A DNA stretch of 10,015 bases, from assembly GCA_048550535.1 (NCBI GenBank), contig JBLYYN010000070.1, forward strand, positions 1-10,015. Direction: 5' to 3'. The position numbers were made by a program, and so were the translations under genes. The notes beneath the pieces were generated by a model. The model was not told the origin of the DNA. It saw nothing but the letters and a program-made list of their open reading frames with translations, and did no database searches. This DNA is from CBDULX01 sp048550535 (GTDB taxonomy: Bacteria > Pseudomonadota > Gammaproteobacteria > SZUA-229). Each line of letters opens with the position of its first letter. Position 1 is the stretch's first letter. Positions 1 to 6,326 of the stretch are shown piece by piece.

Positions 1-419
1 GCCAGCTCTACCAGAAAACTGTTATAGCCATTCTGGTTCCAGTCGTTGTGGAATTCCTGATACGTTTTCTCCCCCCATTTTTCTTTCACCATCTGTTTTG
101 TGGTATTACCGCAGATGGTTTCATGCCAGCCCACAGAGTCTTCGATAATGGAACAGAAAATGCGTCCCATATCGGAATATAAACAGTTGCCTTTGGTGAG
201 CTTAAAAGTGTGCTGGCATTTTAAGGTATCTGGTGCGTTATAACGTTCCAGCATATTATCCGGGTTATACAGCAGCATGCCGACATTGGCGCCACCCTGT
301 TCATCGATTAACTTCAGCACTGTACCTTTACGCATGCGTAGTGACCAGTGGCAAGCAGGCGCGAGCCTGTCTTCATAGAGTATGCTGCCGGGGGCAGGGG
401 TTGATGACGCCGTTGTCAT
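1..419 (-). CDS. Urea carboxylase-associated (DUF1989 family) protein, N-terminal part, cut by window edge
   Basis: Reading left from the ATG at 419 gives 139 uninterrupted codons that run off the window, roughly 60% of a typical family member of about 240 residues. Family features are a HWSLRMRKGT segment near residue 25, GGANV near residue 43, LERYNAPDTLK near residue 60, and YSDMGRIFCSI followed by GWHETICG near residues 82-104. These I recognise from the urea amidolyase/carboxylase-associated proteins (UAAP). Members of this family have been characterised as subunits of carboxyguanidine deiminase (CgdA/CgdB), which converts carboxyguanidine to allophanate in guanidine breakdown. Whether this is the A or the B subunit I cannot settle. 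A strong ribosome binding site, GGAG, lies 5 bases before the ATG. The gene follows the NikR-like gene after 79 bases, so it may be co-transcribed or have a weak promoter of its own. A partner subunit, an urea/guanidine carboxylase and allophanate hydrolase would be expected beyond the left edge. Confidence 0.85.
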   Translation of the reverse strand, partial: MTTASSTPAPGSILYEDRLAPACHWSLRMRKGTVLKLIDEQGGANVGMLLYNPDNMLERYNAPDTLKCQHTFKLTKGNCLYSDMGRIFCSIIEDSVGWHETICGNTTKQMVKEKWGEKTYQEFHNDWNQNGYNSFLVEL

Positions 420-498
420 GTTTTCTCCAGTTATCACTGTTTCGGTGAATTGTTCATATACTGCTATTCCTGTATTGCACAAATAGCCGTTTTATAAA

Positions 499-969
499 TT
501 ATAACTCCGTTGTTTGTTTTGCTGGCAATGGATGCACCTGCGGTATCAATGCTGCAGACATCTGTAATTTTCCAAAAATAACGCCACGGCAGGATTCCAT
601 TTTGTCAGAAATCATTTTAAGTTTAACAGCCGGTCCCTGTACCAGTATGACCTCCATGGTCTTTGCATGCATCAGGTGAACATGCAGAGAACTAATGACT
701 TCGTTCACATACTGATGTTGCAAATCTGCCAGCTGTTTCTGCAATCCGGGTGTGGAATGGTCGTATACCAGGTTAATGGTGCCAGCCATAATGTCATCGC
801 CGAATTCACAACGATGTTCAGTAATCTGCTGATGGATCATACCAACCAGTGCCTGGGAGCGACTCTCAAAACCACGTTGTTCCACCATGACATCCATCTC
901 CCTGAGCAACTGCTCCGGCAGCGATACACTAATGCGACTGACACCCTGTTTGCTGCTATTGTTCATCAT
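499..969 (-). CDS. NikR-like ribbon-helix-helix transcriptional regulator with altered metal site
   Basis: This 156-residue protein has the NikR layout: an N-terminal ribbon-helix-helix DNA-binding domain (about residues 10-50, SRISVSLPEQLL then RGFESRSQAL) and a C-terminal ACT-like tetramerisation and metal-binding domain (about 60-145). Aligned by eye to E. coli NikR, three nickel ligands are kept: His85 (His76 in E. coli) and His96 and His98 in LHVH (His87 and His89). The fourth, Cys95, is replaced by Thr104. Relative to E. coli NikR it has extra residues at the N-terminus and a short extended tail. The start ATG at 969 overlaps the glutamine synthetase stop as TGATG, with a second ATG immediately after it, so translation is probably coupled. 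A matching operator-like repeat at 6066-6093 suggests that it regulates its own operon. Ligand and metal are unknown: classical nickel control, another metal, or metal-independent sensing are all possible. Confidence 0.85.
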   Translation of the reverse strand: MMNNSSKQGVSRISVSLPEQLLREMDVMVEQRGFESRSQALVGMIHQQITEHRCEFGDDIMAGTINLVYDHSTPGLQKQLADLQHQYVNEVISSLHVHLMHAKTMEVILVQGPAVKLKMISDKMESCRGVIFGKLQMSAALIPQVHPLPAKQTTEL

Positions 970-2330
970 CAGAATAAATGTGTATAGCGTTCAATTTCCC
1001 AGGCTGATACTGACTGATGGTAGGATTCCCATTCCGCCGTTTTGTAACGAATAAATTCATCCCTTAATTCCTTACCCAGGGTCTGTTCCACAAATGGATC
1101 ACTGGCAAATGCCTGTACCGCTTCAATCAAAGTCTGTGGTAAAAATTCTATACCACGATCATGTCGTTCTGCTTCACTCAGGTCATACAGATTGTCATCT
1201 TGAGGATCACCGGGATCTATGCCTTCTCTAATGCCTTCCAGCCCGGCAGCCAGTGCCAGCGCTGCAGCAAGATAGGGATTCAGTGCGCCATCTGCATTGC
1301 GTGATTCGCAACGCCCTCCATTCATAGGCACGCGAATAGAGTTGGTGCGGTTATTGGAACCGAATGAGTTAAATACCGGAGCCCAGGAAAAATAAGCCAT
1401 ATTGCCCTGGCGCACCAATCGCTTATAACTGTTCACCGTGGGCGAAAATGTTGCACATAATGCACGGCCGTGTTTGATAATGCCGCCGATAAAATGGTAG
1501 CCCAGTTCAGTCAAGCCTAGACCTTTGGGATCCTCAGCGGGATCACAGGCAAATAAATTTTTTCCGGTTTCGGGATCAAACAGAGACATGTTGAAATGTG
1601 CACCGTTACCGGTTTTATCGGCAAAGGGTTTCGGCATGAAGGTAGCCAGCAAGCCTTCCTGTTTGGCATATTCCTTGGCCATATAGCGGAAGAATATAAA
1701 GCGATCACACATAGTCAGTGCGTCACTGTACTGGAAGTCAAATTCATACTGGCCGTTAGCGTCTTCATGATCGAGAGAATACAGGTCCCAGCCCAGCTCA
1801 TTGATAGTAGTGGCCATTTTATCCAGCCAGGTGAACTGGTCCATGAAACTGCGCACGTCATAACAGGACTTAACCAGTTTATCGTCTTTGTTAGGAACAG
1901 AGAGCTTGCCGTCTTCATCCTGCTTAAGCACATACAGTTCGCACTCGATGCCCAGGTTACAACCAAAGCCCATATCAGCCGCCTGTTTTAACACCTTTTT
2001 TAATGCCACTCGGGTATTGATTTCATAGGGCTCGCCCTTAAAGGTGTTATCTGCCGGCATCCACGCTACTTCCGGTTGCCAGGGTAACTGAATGATATTA
2101 TCCAGGTCAGGAACTGAAGCTATTTCATCATCATTGGGCGCCTGACCCAGACCATCCAGTGCATAACCGGTATACAACTCAGAGCCATGGGCCATGTGTT
2201 GCAGATGATCAATGGGCACAAATTTACCTTTGGGTATGCCATGAATATCGACATAGGCGCCAATACAATACTTCACGCCATCTCTTTTCAGTTGCTGTTG
2301 AATGCTGTTTATTTCTTCAGGGCTTTTCAC
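969..2330 (-). CDS. glnT: Type III (GlnT-type) glutamine synthetase family protein
   Basis: The 453-residue product shows the full glutamine synthetase catalytic set. It has GIECEL (Glu129, Glu131), HEDANGQYEF (residues 188-197), NGAHFNMSLF (242-251, with His245), NSYKRL (300-305) and CESRNADGALNPYL (341-354). Family members ligate ammonia to glutamate using ATP in the cytoplasm. The GlnT subfamily also includes gamma-glutamylmethylamide synthetases, so an amine rather than ammonia could be the nitrogen donor. A tyrosine in NLYDL (Tyr382) sits where the adenylylation tyrosine of type I enzymes lies. The start is GTG at 2330, with GGAG 9 bases upstream. The gap to the creatininase gene is 16 bases, and the stop overlaps the NikR-like start by one base. 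Its place in a nitrogen-compound operon suggests capture of ammonia released by the pathway. The family call is secure; the exact substrate is not. Confidence 0.9.
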   Translation of the reverse strand: MKSPEEINSIQQQLKRDGVKYCIGAYVDIHGIPKGKFVPIDHLQHMAHGSELYTGYALDGLGQAPNDDEIASVPDLDNIIQLPWQPEVAWMPADNTFKGEPYEINTRVALKKVLKQAADMGFGCNLGIECELYVLKQDEDGKLSVPNKDDKLVKSCYDVRSFMDQFTWLDKMATTINELGWDLYSLDHEDANGQYEFDFQYSDALTMCDRFIFFRYMAKEYAKQEGLLATFMPKPFADKTGNGAHFNMSLFDPETGKNLFACDPAEDPKGLGLTELGYHFIGGIIKHGRALCATFSPTVNSYKRLVRQGNMAYFSWAPVFNSFGSNNRTNSIRVPMNGGRCESRNADGALNPYLAAALALAAGLEGIREGIDPGDPQDDNLYDLSEAERHDRGIEFLPQTLIEAVQAFASDPFVEQTLGKELRDEFIRYKTAEWESYHQSVSAWEIERYTHLF

Positions 2331-2346
2331 TTGATTCTGCTCCGGC

Positions 2347-3117
2347 TTAAACCTGGGTTAGTTTGTCAAAATAGGAATGGGGTAGCGGTGGCGTTTCGGT
2401 TAACCCCCTGCGCACCAGTTCACTGAGGTCTTCAACCATCCAGGTAAACAGTTGCTTGCCTTTTTCCCTGCTGGCCAGACTGGGTTTTCCCGTGACGCCA
2501 TTGCTACTGGTGCGGTTTACCGGGTGGGAAAACACGCAATCTTCAGTACGATCGGGGTCATCCGCATCGGCAATTTTTTCTTCGACCACCATGTCCGGTT
2601 TCAATGCCAGCATCAGCGAGGTTTCCGCTTCATTGGCATGCCAGTCGTCCGCATCATGGAAATGGCGTTGTTTAACACGTTCGGAGATGGTGGCGGAATT
2701 GATGACCGCCACCATCATGTCATCGTATTCAGCGCGCAACATTTCCAGTGCGCAACGTAAGGGTGCATGGTTGGTGACATGGCTGTTGATAATGAACAGG
2801 CGTCGAAAGCCGGAGGCATATACCCAGTCACCAATCTGTTTAACTATATCTATCAGGGTTTTTGGTTGTAATGCCAGGGTGCCTGGCCAGCGTTTTGAAT
2901 GCCCCAGGGAGCAGCCATAGGGCAGGGTTGGCAACATAACGATGTTAGTTTCCTGCGCCACTACGCGGCATAACTGGAATGCAATTTCCGCATCCATACC
3001 ACAGCCCATATGCGGGCCATGCTGTTCTGTTGCACCCACCGGTAGCATGGCAGCATCCATTCCCTGCGCCGTCACCTGGCCCACTTCTTCCCAGGTCATC
3101 TGATGCCAGCTTTTCAT
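2347..3117 (-). CDS. Creatininase-family metal-dependent amidohydrolase
   Basis: This 256-residue protein matches the creatininase fold family in length and motifs. It opens with LPVGATEQHGPHMGCGMDAE (residues 25-44), which carries the expected metal ligands Glu31, His33 and Asp42. Later come INSHVTN (110-116, His113) and DWHANEAETS (158-167). Creatininase itself opens the creatinine ring to creatine; relatives cleave other cyclic or formyl amides and include the mycofactocin protein MftE. The usual NGHGGN loop of many relatives, or the HYE ligand pair of Pseudomonas creatininase, reads NSHVTN here, so the second metal site may differ and the substrate should not be assumed to be creatinine. 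The ATG overlaps the ATPase stop as TAATG, implying translational coupling. In context it probably hydrolyses an amide or guanidino compound brought in by the adjacent transporter. Confidence 0.85.
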   Translation of the reverse strand: MKSWHQMTWEEVGQVTAQGMDAAMLPVGATEQHGPHMGCGMDAEIAFQLCRVVAQETNIVMLPTLPYGCSLGHSKRWPGTLALQPKTLIDIVKQIGDWVYASGFRRLFIINSHVTNHAPLRCALEMLRAEYDDMMVAVINSATISERVKQRHFHDADDWHANEAETSLMLALKPDMVVEEKIADADDPDRTEDCVFSHPVNRTSSNGVTGKPSLASREKGKQLFTWMVEDLSELVRRGLTETPPLPHSYFDKLTQV

Positions 3118-4031
3118 TAAAATACACTCTCGACTTCGTGATCGACACTAACCATACGTACCATGTTCATATGGTCTTCGTTAATACCTATATCCTCTTG
3201 CGGTGGATGGATCAGTTGTTCCAGCCGTTTTTTGGTGGCCAGGAATTCGGGGCTTAATAATTGATCCGGCGACCGCGGCTGCGGCACAGGTACTTCGATG
3301 AGCTCCTGCACTTCGCCTGGGTGGGCTTTTAATACCAGTATCCGGTCAGCCAGATATATCGCTTCATCTAAATCATGGGTAATGAATAAAATGGTGACAT
3401 CGATGTTCTTCCAGATTTCATGCAAATAACTTTGCATTTTTGCACGAGTCTGTGCATCCAGCGCTCCGAAGGGTTCATCCATTAACAGGATGCGCGGCTG
3501 ATTGGCCAATGCCCGGGCAATGGCTACGCGCTGCTTCATACCCCCGGACAGCTGATGGGGGTAAGCATTTACAAATTTGCTCAAACCCACCAGGTCAACC
3601 CATTGCAGTGCCTGCTCATCAGACACCGACTTGCCATGACCAGACATCTCCAGCCCAAACATGACATTCTTTTTTACTGTTAACCAGGGAAACAGGGTAT
3701 AGCCCTGGAATACCATACCGCGATCAGGTCCTGGCCCATGTACAGCCTGGCCATCCAGTAACACTTCGCCGGAAGACGGTGTTTCCAGTCCGGCAAGAAT
3801 ACGAATCAATGTTGATTTACCACAACCGGATGGACCTATAACACAGACAAACTCACGTTTGTAGGTTTCGAAGTTAATGTCTTTTAAGGCGGTGACTTTT
3901 CCCTGTTGCGAATTGAATTCTTTGTACAGGTTTTTGACCTGCAAAGTGACCGGGCGCTTTTGCATGCGCTGGAAGCGGTCTTTGACCGCCTCACTTTGCT
4001 CAAGATAACTGGGTAGTTGCAGATAACTCAT
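3117..4031 (-). CDS. NitT/TauT-type ABC transporter ATP-binding protein
   Basis: A 304-residue cytoplasmic ATPase that powers uptake through the adjacent permease. Seen in order are Walker A GPSGCGKST (66-74), a Q-loop glutamine (Gln109 in VFQG), signature LSGGMKQR (161-168), Walker B ILLMDEP (181-187), the D-loop GALD and the switch histidine in ITHD (His219). The sequence FPWLTVKKNV after the Q-loop is typical of the nitrate/sulfonate/taurine subfamily. About 30 extra residues precede the ATPase domain. No good ribosome binding site stands close to the ATG at 4031, so a start at the internal Met23 (3965) cannot be excluded. It follows the permease by 32 bases and overlaps the creatininase start by one base. 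Confidence 0.93.
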   Translation of the reverse strand: MSYLQLPSYLEQSEAVKDRFQRMQKRPVTLQVKNLYKEFNSQQGKVTALKDINFETYKREFVCVIGPSGCGKSTLIRILAGLETPSSGEVLLDGQAVHGPGPDRGMVFQGYTLFPWLTVKKNVMFGLEMSGHGKSVSDEQALQWVDLVGLSKFVNAYPHQLSGGMKQRVAIARALANQPRILLMDEPFGALDAQTRAKMQSYLHEIWKNIDVTILFITHDLDEAIYLADRILVLKAHPGEVQELIEVPVPQPRSPDQLLSPEFLATKKRLEQLIHPPQEDIGINEDHMNMVRMVSVDHEVESVF

Positions 4032-4063
4032 AGGGTTTCGTTGCCTTTATTCGTTTCCTGGCA

Positions 4064-5029
4064 TCAGGATTTCTGTGTGCCTTTTTCCCAGGGAAATATT
4101 TTCTTGCCCAGTGCGGCAAGAAATAAATCTGTGCTCAGGCCGATGATGCCGATAATAATGATGGCGGCATAAACGTTTTCAAAATTCTTGTAACGTGCCT
4201 GCTGGGTAATGAACCAGGTGATTCCGGAGCTGGTACCTATAAGTTCGGCCACGATTAAATAAGTCCAGGCCCACCCCAGCAAAATACGCAGGTCTTTAAA
4301 TAAATGGGTACTAATGCCGGGAACAACCACACGGAATAATAAGGACATGCGTTTTGCGCCTAAGGTCATGGCCGCTTCCAGTAAAGACGGATCCAGTTTG
4401 CGTGTAGTGTTAGACACTATCAGCACCTGTTGAAAAAAGGTTCCGATAAAAATAATCGCTATCTTTGGAGCTTCATGTATACCGAGTATGGCTACAGCCA
4501 GTGCACCAAACGCCGGTGCAGGAAGATAGCGAAAAAATTCGATAAAGGGTTCAAACAGTTTTGAAAACACATCATAGGTTCCGGCGACTATCCCCAGAGG
4601 TACGCCTATAAGTGAAGAGATAAAAAAACCCCAGAATATAACCTGGATACTGTCCCATAAACTTTCATGCAGCCATTTTTCATTACGCCGCTTGGGCTCA
4701 GTGAAAAATGCCGTATATAAGGCCGTTGCCACTTCATGGGGGGCCGGCAGGTAAATCGGGTTGGCTGGATTACCCTGGGGCAGTGTTTTTGATTGAGCCT
4801 TCACGGTTTCGACCTCCCTGTCGAATATTTCGCGATCAATCAACATGCCCTGATTAAAGTACAGCACATCCCCAGGCACTGTAATTTCAACCTTGGGATG
4901 CCAGATAAAAGGCACATAACTGACCAGACTCCAGATAAGCAGCGGTACGACGAAACTTAATATCGAAATAAAGATACGTTGTTTCGTATTCAGTTTTTTT
5001 CGTACTGCAAACAGCTGAGAAAACATCAT
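4064..5029 (-). CDS. NitT/TauT-type ABC transporter permease
   Basis: A 321-residue inner-membrane protein with a first hydrophobic helix near residues 18-40 and a binding-protein-dependent permease core from about residue 125 to 315. The EAA loop that docks the ATPase is clear: EAAMTLGAKR (218-227) leading into VVVPG. Between the first helix and the core lies a hydrophilic stretch of about 80 residues, which makes the protein longer than taurine or nitrate permeases of about 250-270 residues. Two ATG codons stand side by side at 5029 and 5026. The AAGG at 5036-5033 is only 3 bases from the first but 6 from the second, so 5026 may be the true start. It lies 43 bases after the binding-protein gene. 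The type is the one I associate with urea carboxylase regions; the substrate is inferred, not shown. Confidence 0.92.
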   Translation of the reverse strand: MMFSQLFAVRKKLNTKQRIFISILSFVVPLLIWSLVSYVPFIWHPKVEITVPGDVLYFNQGMLIDREIFDREVETVKAQSKTLPQGNPANPIYLPAPHEVATALYTAFFTEPKRRNEKWLHESLWDSIQVIFWGFFISSLIGVPLGIVAGTYDVFSKLFEPFIEFFRYLPAPAFGALAVAILGIHEAPKIAIIFIGTFFQQVLIVSNTTRKLDPSLLEAAMTLGAKRMSLLFRVVVPGISTHLFKDLRILLGWAWTYLIVAELIGTSSGITWFITQQARYKNFENVYAAIIIIGIIGLSTDLFLAALGKKIFPWEKGTQKS

Positions 5030-5072
5030 GAACCTTATAAGCTTTGTTATCAGAATCTGATCGGTTATTACA

Positions 5073-6053
5073 TTACATGCCTAGTGTTAACGAGGGGTCA
5101 ATATAGGAATTTATATCCTGAGGTTTGTCATACACTTTATTGGCTACATTAAAATCGTCTGCGATTTTCGTTGAGCCATACAATGAATCGAAACCCTTAC
5201 CCTTTTTGAAATAGCTTTTGGCTTCGTCCAGAGTAAGGATTTTTGTGCCCTTAACAAAAGCTTTATATTCCTCTGGCTTCAGGCCAACTCGTGATGCCAT
5301 GATCTTAATGGCGTCATCGAAAGTTTTTGGATCTTTGATGTACTCAACTATGCGGTACCAGACTTTGATGACTTTATTCCAGTCATCCTTGCGCGCGCTA
5401 TAACTTTGCGGTGAAACTGCCACCAGGTCATAAATCAGACCGGGCTCGTCAGCGCTGGTATAGATGGCTTTGGAGCCAGGAACCTGAGTCAACGCAATGC
5501 CGGAATTTGGCTGCCAGGCAACAATGGCATCTACATCACCAGAAGCCAGCACCTGAGGCGTTTCATTGGTGGGTACGTTAACCAGTTCAACGTCTGTTTC
5601 GCTCAGACCATTTTTTTCCAGGGCATTAAGTAACAGCAGGTGACCGACGAATCCTATTTCAACACCAATTTTTTTACCTTTTAATTGCTTGATCGAGTTA
5701 ATGCCTGGCTTGCCGATGATCATGTCATTGCCATTACTGAAATCATTCATCAGGATCATGACGCTCTTGGCACCGGTAGCGCCGGTAACCAATGCGTCGC
5801 CATTGGTCATGGTAACGGCATCCAGTTTGCCAGCAGCAAACGCATCCATGGAGGCCACATAGTCAAACCATTCAAATTTGACATCGACACCGGCTTGCTT
5901 GAACCAGTCTTTTTCTATGCCGACTTCCAGGGCGACCCATCCTGGCCAGTCGCTGTAACCAATCTTTAAAGGTTCGGCAGCGGCGTTGCTGAATATACTG
6001 ATTAACATCACAGCCGCCAGTGCCTTCGATAAGGTTCTAAACAAATTTTTCAT
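5073..6053 (-). CDS. Periplasmic substrate-binding protein of NitT/TauT ABC transporter (urea carboxylase-region type)
   Basis: The 326-residue product starts with a Sec signal peptide: positive MKNLFRTLSKA, then a hydrophobic core, with likely cleavage after SNAAA near residue 26. The mature part begins EPLKIGYSDWPGW, the typical opening of NMT1/SsuA/TauA-like binding proteins. FAAGKLDAVTMTNGDALV and SGDVDAIVAWQPNSG form the usual two-lobe binding cleft segments. I recall this subtype as the periplasmic binding protein found beside urea/guanidine carboxylase genes, which fits the DUF1989 gene in the same operon. Likely ligands are guanidine, urea or a related guanidino compound. It is the first gene of the operon. 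CGGAG ends 6 bases before its ATG, and a sigma-54 promoter with an operator-like dyad precedes it. Confidence 0.92.
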   Translation of the reverse strand: MKNLFRTLSKALAAVMLISIFSNAAAEPLKIGYSDWPGWVALEVGIEKDWFKQAGVDVKFEWFDYVASMDAFAAGKLDAVTMTNGDALVTGATGAKSVMILMNDFSNGNDMIIGKPGINSIKQLKGKKIGVEIGFVGHLLLLNALEKNGLSETDVELVNVPTNETPQVLASGDVDAIVAWQPNSGIALTQVPGSKAIYTSADEPGLIYDLVAVSPQSYSARKDDWNKVIKVWYRIVEYIKDPKTFDDAIKIMASRVGLKPEEYKAFVKGTKILTLDEAKSYFKKGKGFDSLYGSTKIADDFNVANKVYDKPQDINSYIDPSLTLGM

Positions 6054-6065
6054 TATGCGCTCCGA

Positions 6066-6093
6066 GTATTACTAAACATAAAATTAGTAATAC
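6066..6093. promoter_or_regulatory. Perfect 10-bp dyad resembling a NikR operator
   Basis: GTATTACTAA at 6066-6075 and its exact complement TTAGTAATAC at 6084-6093 are separated by 8 bases. The outer six bases of each arm read GTATTA-N16-TAATAC. The E. coli NikR operator is GTATGA-N16-TCATAC: same spacing, one base different per arm. The dyad covers the predicted sigma-54 transcription start (about 6090, minus strand) and the leader, where bound protein would block initiation. Because the start falls inside one arm, an RNA hairpin or attenuator role is less likely than a protein operator. The natural candidate protein is the NikR-like regulator at 499-969. Confidence 0.7.
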
Positions 6094-6100
6094 CAACAAT

Positions 6101-6116
6101 TGCAAGCGCTATGCCA
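6101..6116 (-). promoter_or_regulatory. Sigma-54 promoter of the transporter operon
   Basis: Read on the minus strand, the bases are TGGCATAGCGCTTGCA, against the sigma-54 consensus TGGCACR-N4-TTGCW. The GG and GC elements are exactly 10 bases apart. The predicted transcript starts near 6090, about 37 bases before the ATG of the binding protein. This predicts dependence on RpoN and an enhancer-binding protein such as NtrC. Confidence 0.8.
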
Positions 6117-6191
6117 TATGGCGCCCTATGTATAAGTTATTGTAATTATGAGGAGTTTTTCCCTGCTCTCGGTGAAGTCGAAGCACAAGTG

Positions 6192-6208
6192 CGCACAGAA
6201 TCTGTGCG
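6192..6208. promoter_or_regulatory. NtrC-type enhancer dyad
   Basis: CGCACAG-AAT-CTGTGCG is a perfect 7-bp inverted repeat with a 3-base centre. Its core is GCAC-N7-GTGC, the signature of NtrC binding sites. An extra GCAC-AA-GTGC lies next to it at 6183-6192. The dyad centre is about 110 bases upstream of the predicted operon start and about 104 bases upstream of the predicted divergent start, the right distance for an enhancer serving both sigma-54 promoters. Confidence 0.7.
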
Positions 6209-6277
6209 AAATTTTGCAGTGATGCATCATTTCAGTTCAATAACCTGTATTTTGCAAGGCATGGCGGCTTAATCGTC

Positions 6278-6293
6278 TGGTATGACAATTGCT
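6278..6293 (+). promoter_or_regulatory. Sigma-54 promoter of the TIM-barrel gene
   Basis: TGGTATGACAATTGCT matches TGGCACR-N4-TTGCW closely, again with GG (6279-6280) and GC (6291-6292) exactly 10 bases apart. The start would fall near 6304, giving a leader of about 23 bases that contains an AGGG ribosome binding site (6315-6318) before the ATG at 6327. Confidence 0.7.
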
Positions 6294-6326
6294 CGGTGAC
6301 TGGTTTGTATTGTCAGGGTAATCATT

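Noticed and set aside
233..448. Plus-strand frame of 71 codons
   Set aside because: It lies antisense to the DUF1989 gene, which has clear family motifs and a strong ribosome binding site.
420..498. Separate promoter for the DUF1989 gene (TTGTGC with TATATG on the minus strand)
   Set aside because: The hexamers match the consensus poorly; read-through from the operon is enough to explain expression.
2456..2920. Plus-strand frame of 154 codons
   Set aside because: It is antisense to the creatininase gene and shows no recognisable domain.
6282..6310. Sigma-70 promoter for the TIM-barrel gene (ATGACA with TTGTAT)
   Set aside because: The -10 matches at only three of six positions, while a much better sigma-54 site overlaps the same bases.
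6054..6326. Guanidine riboswitch (ykkC classes) expected upstream of a guanidine-type operon
   Set aside because: The predicted leader is only about 37 bases and I find none of the conserved ykkC core or paired ACGR-loop hairpins; the dyads present fit protein sites better.
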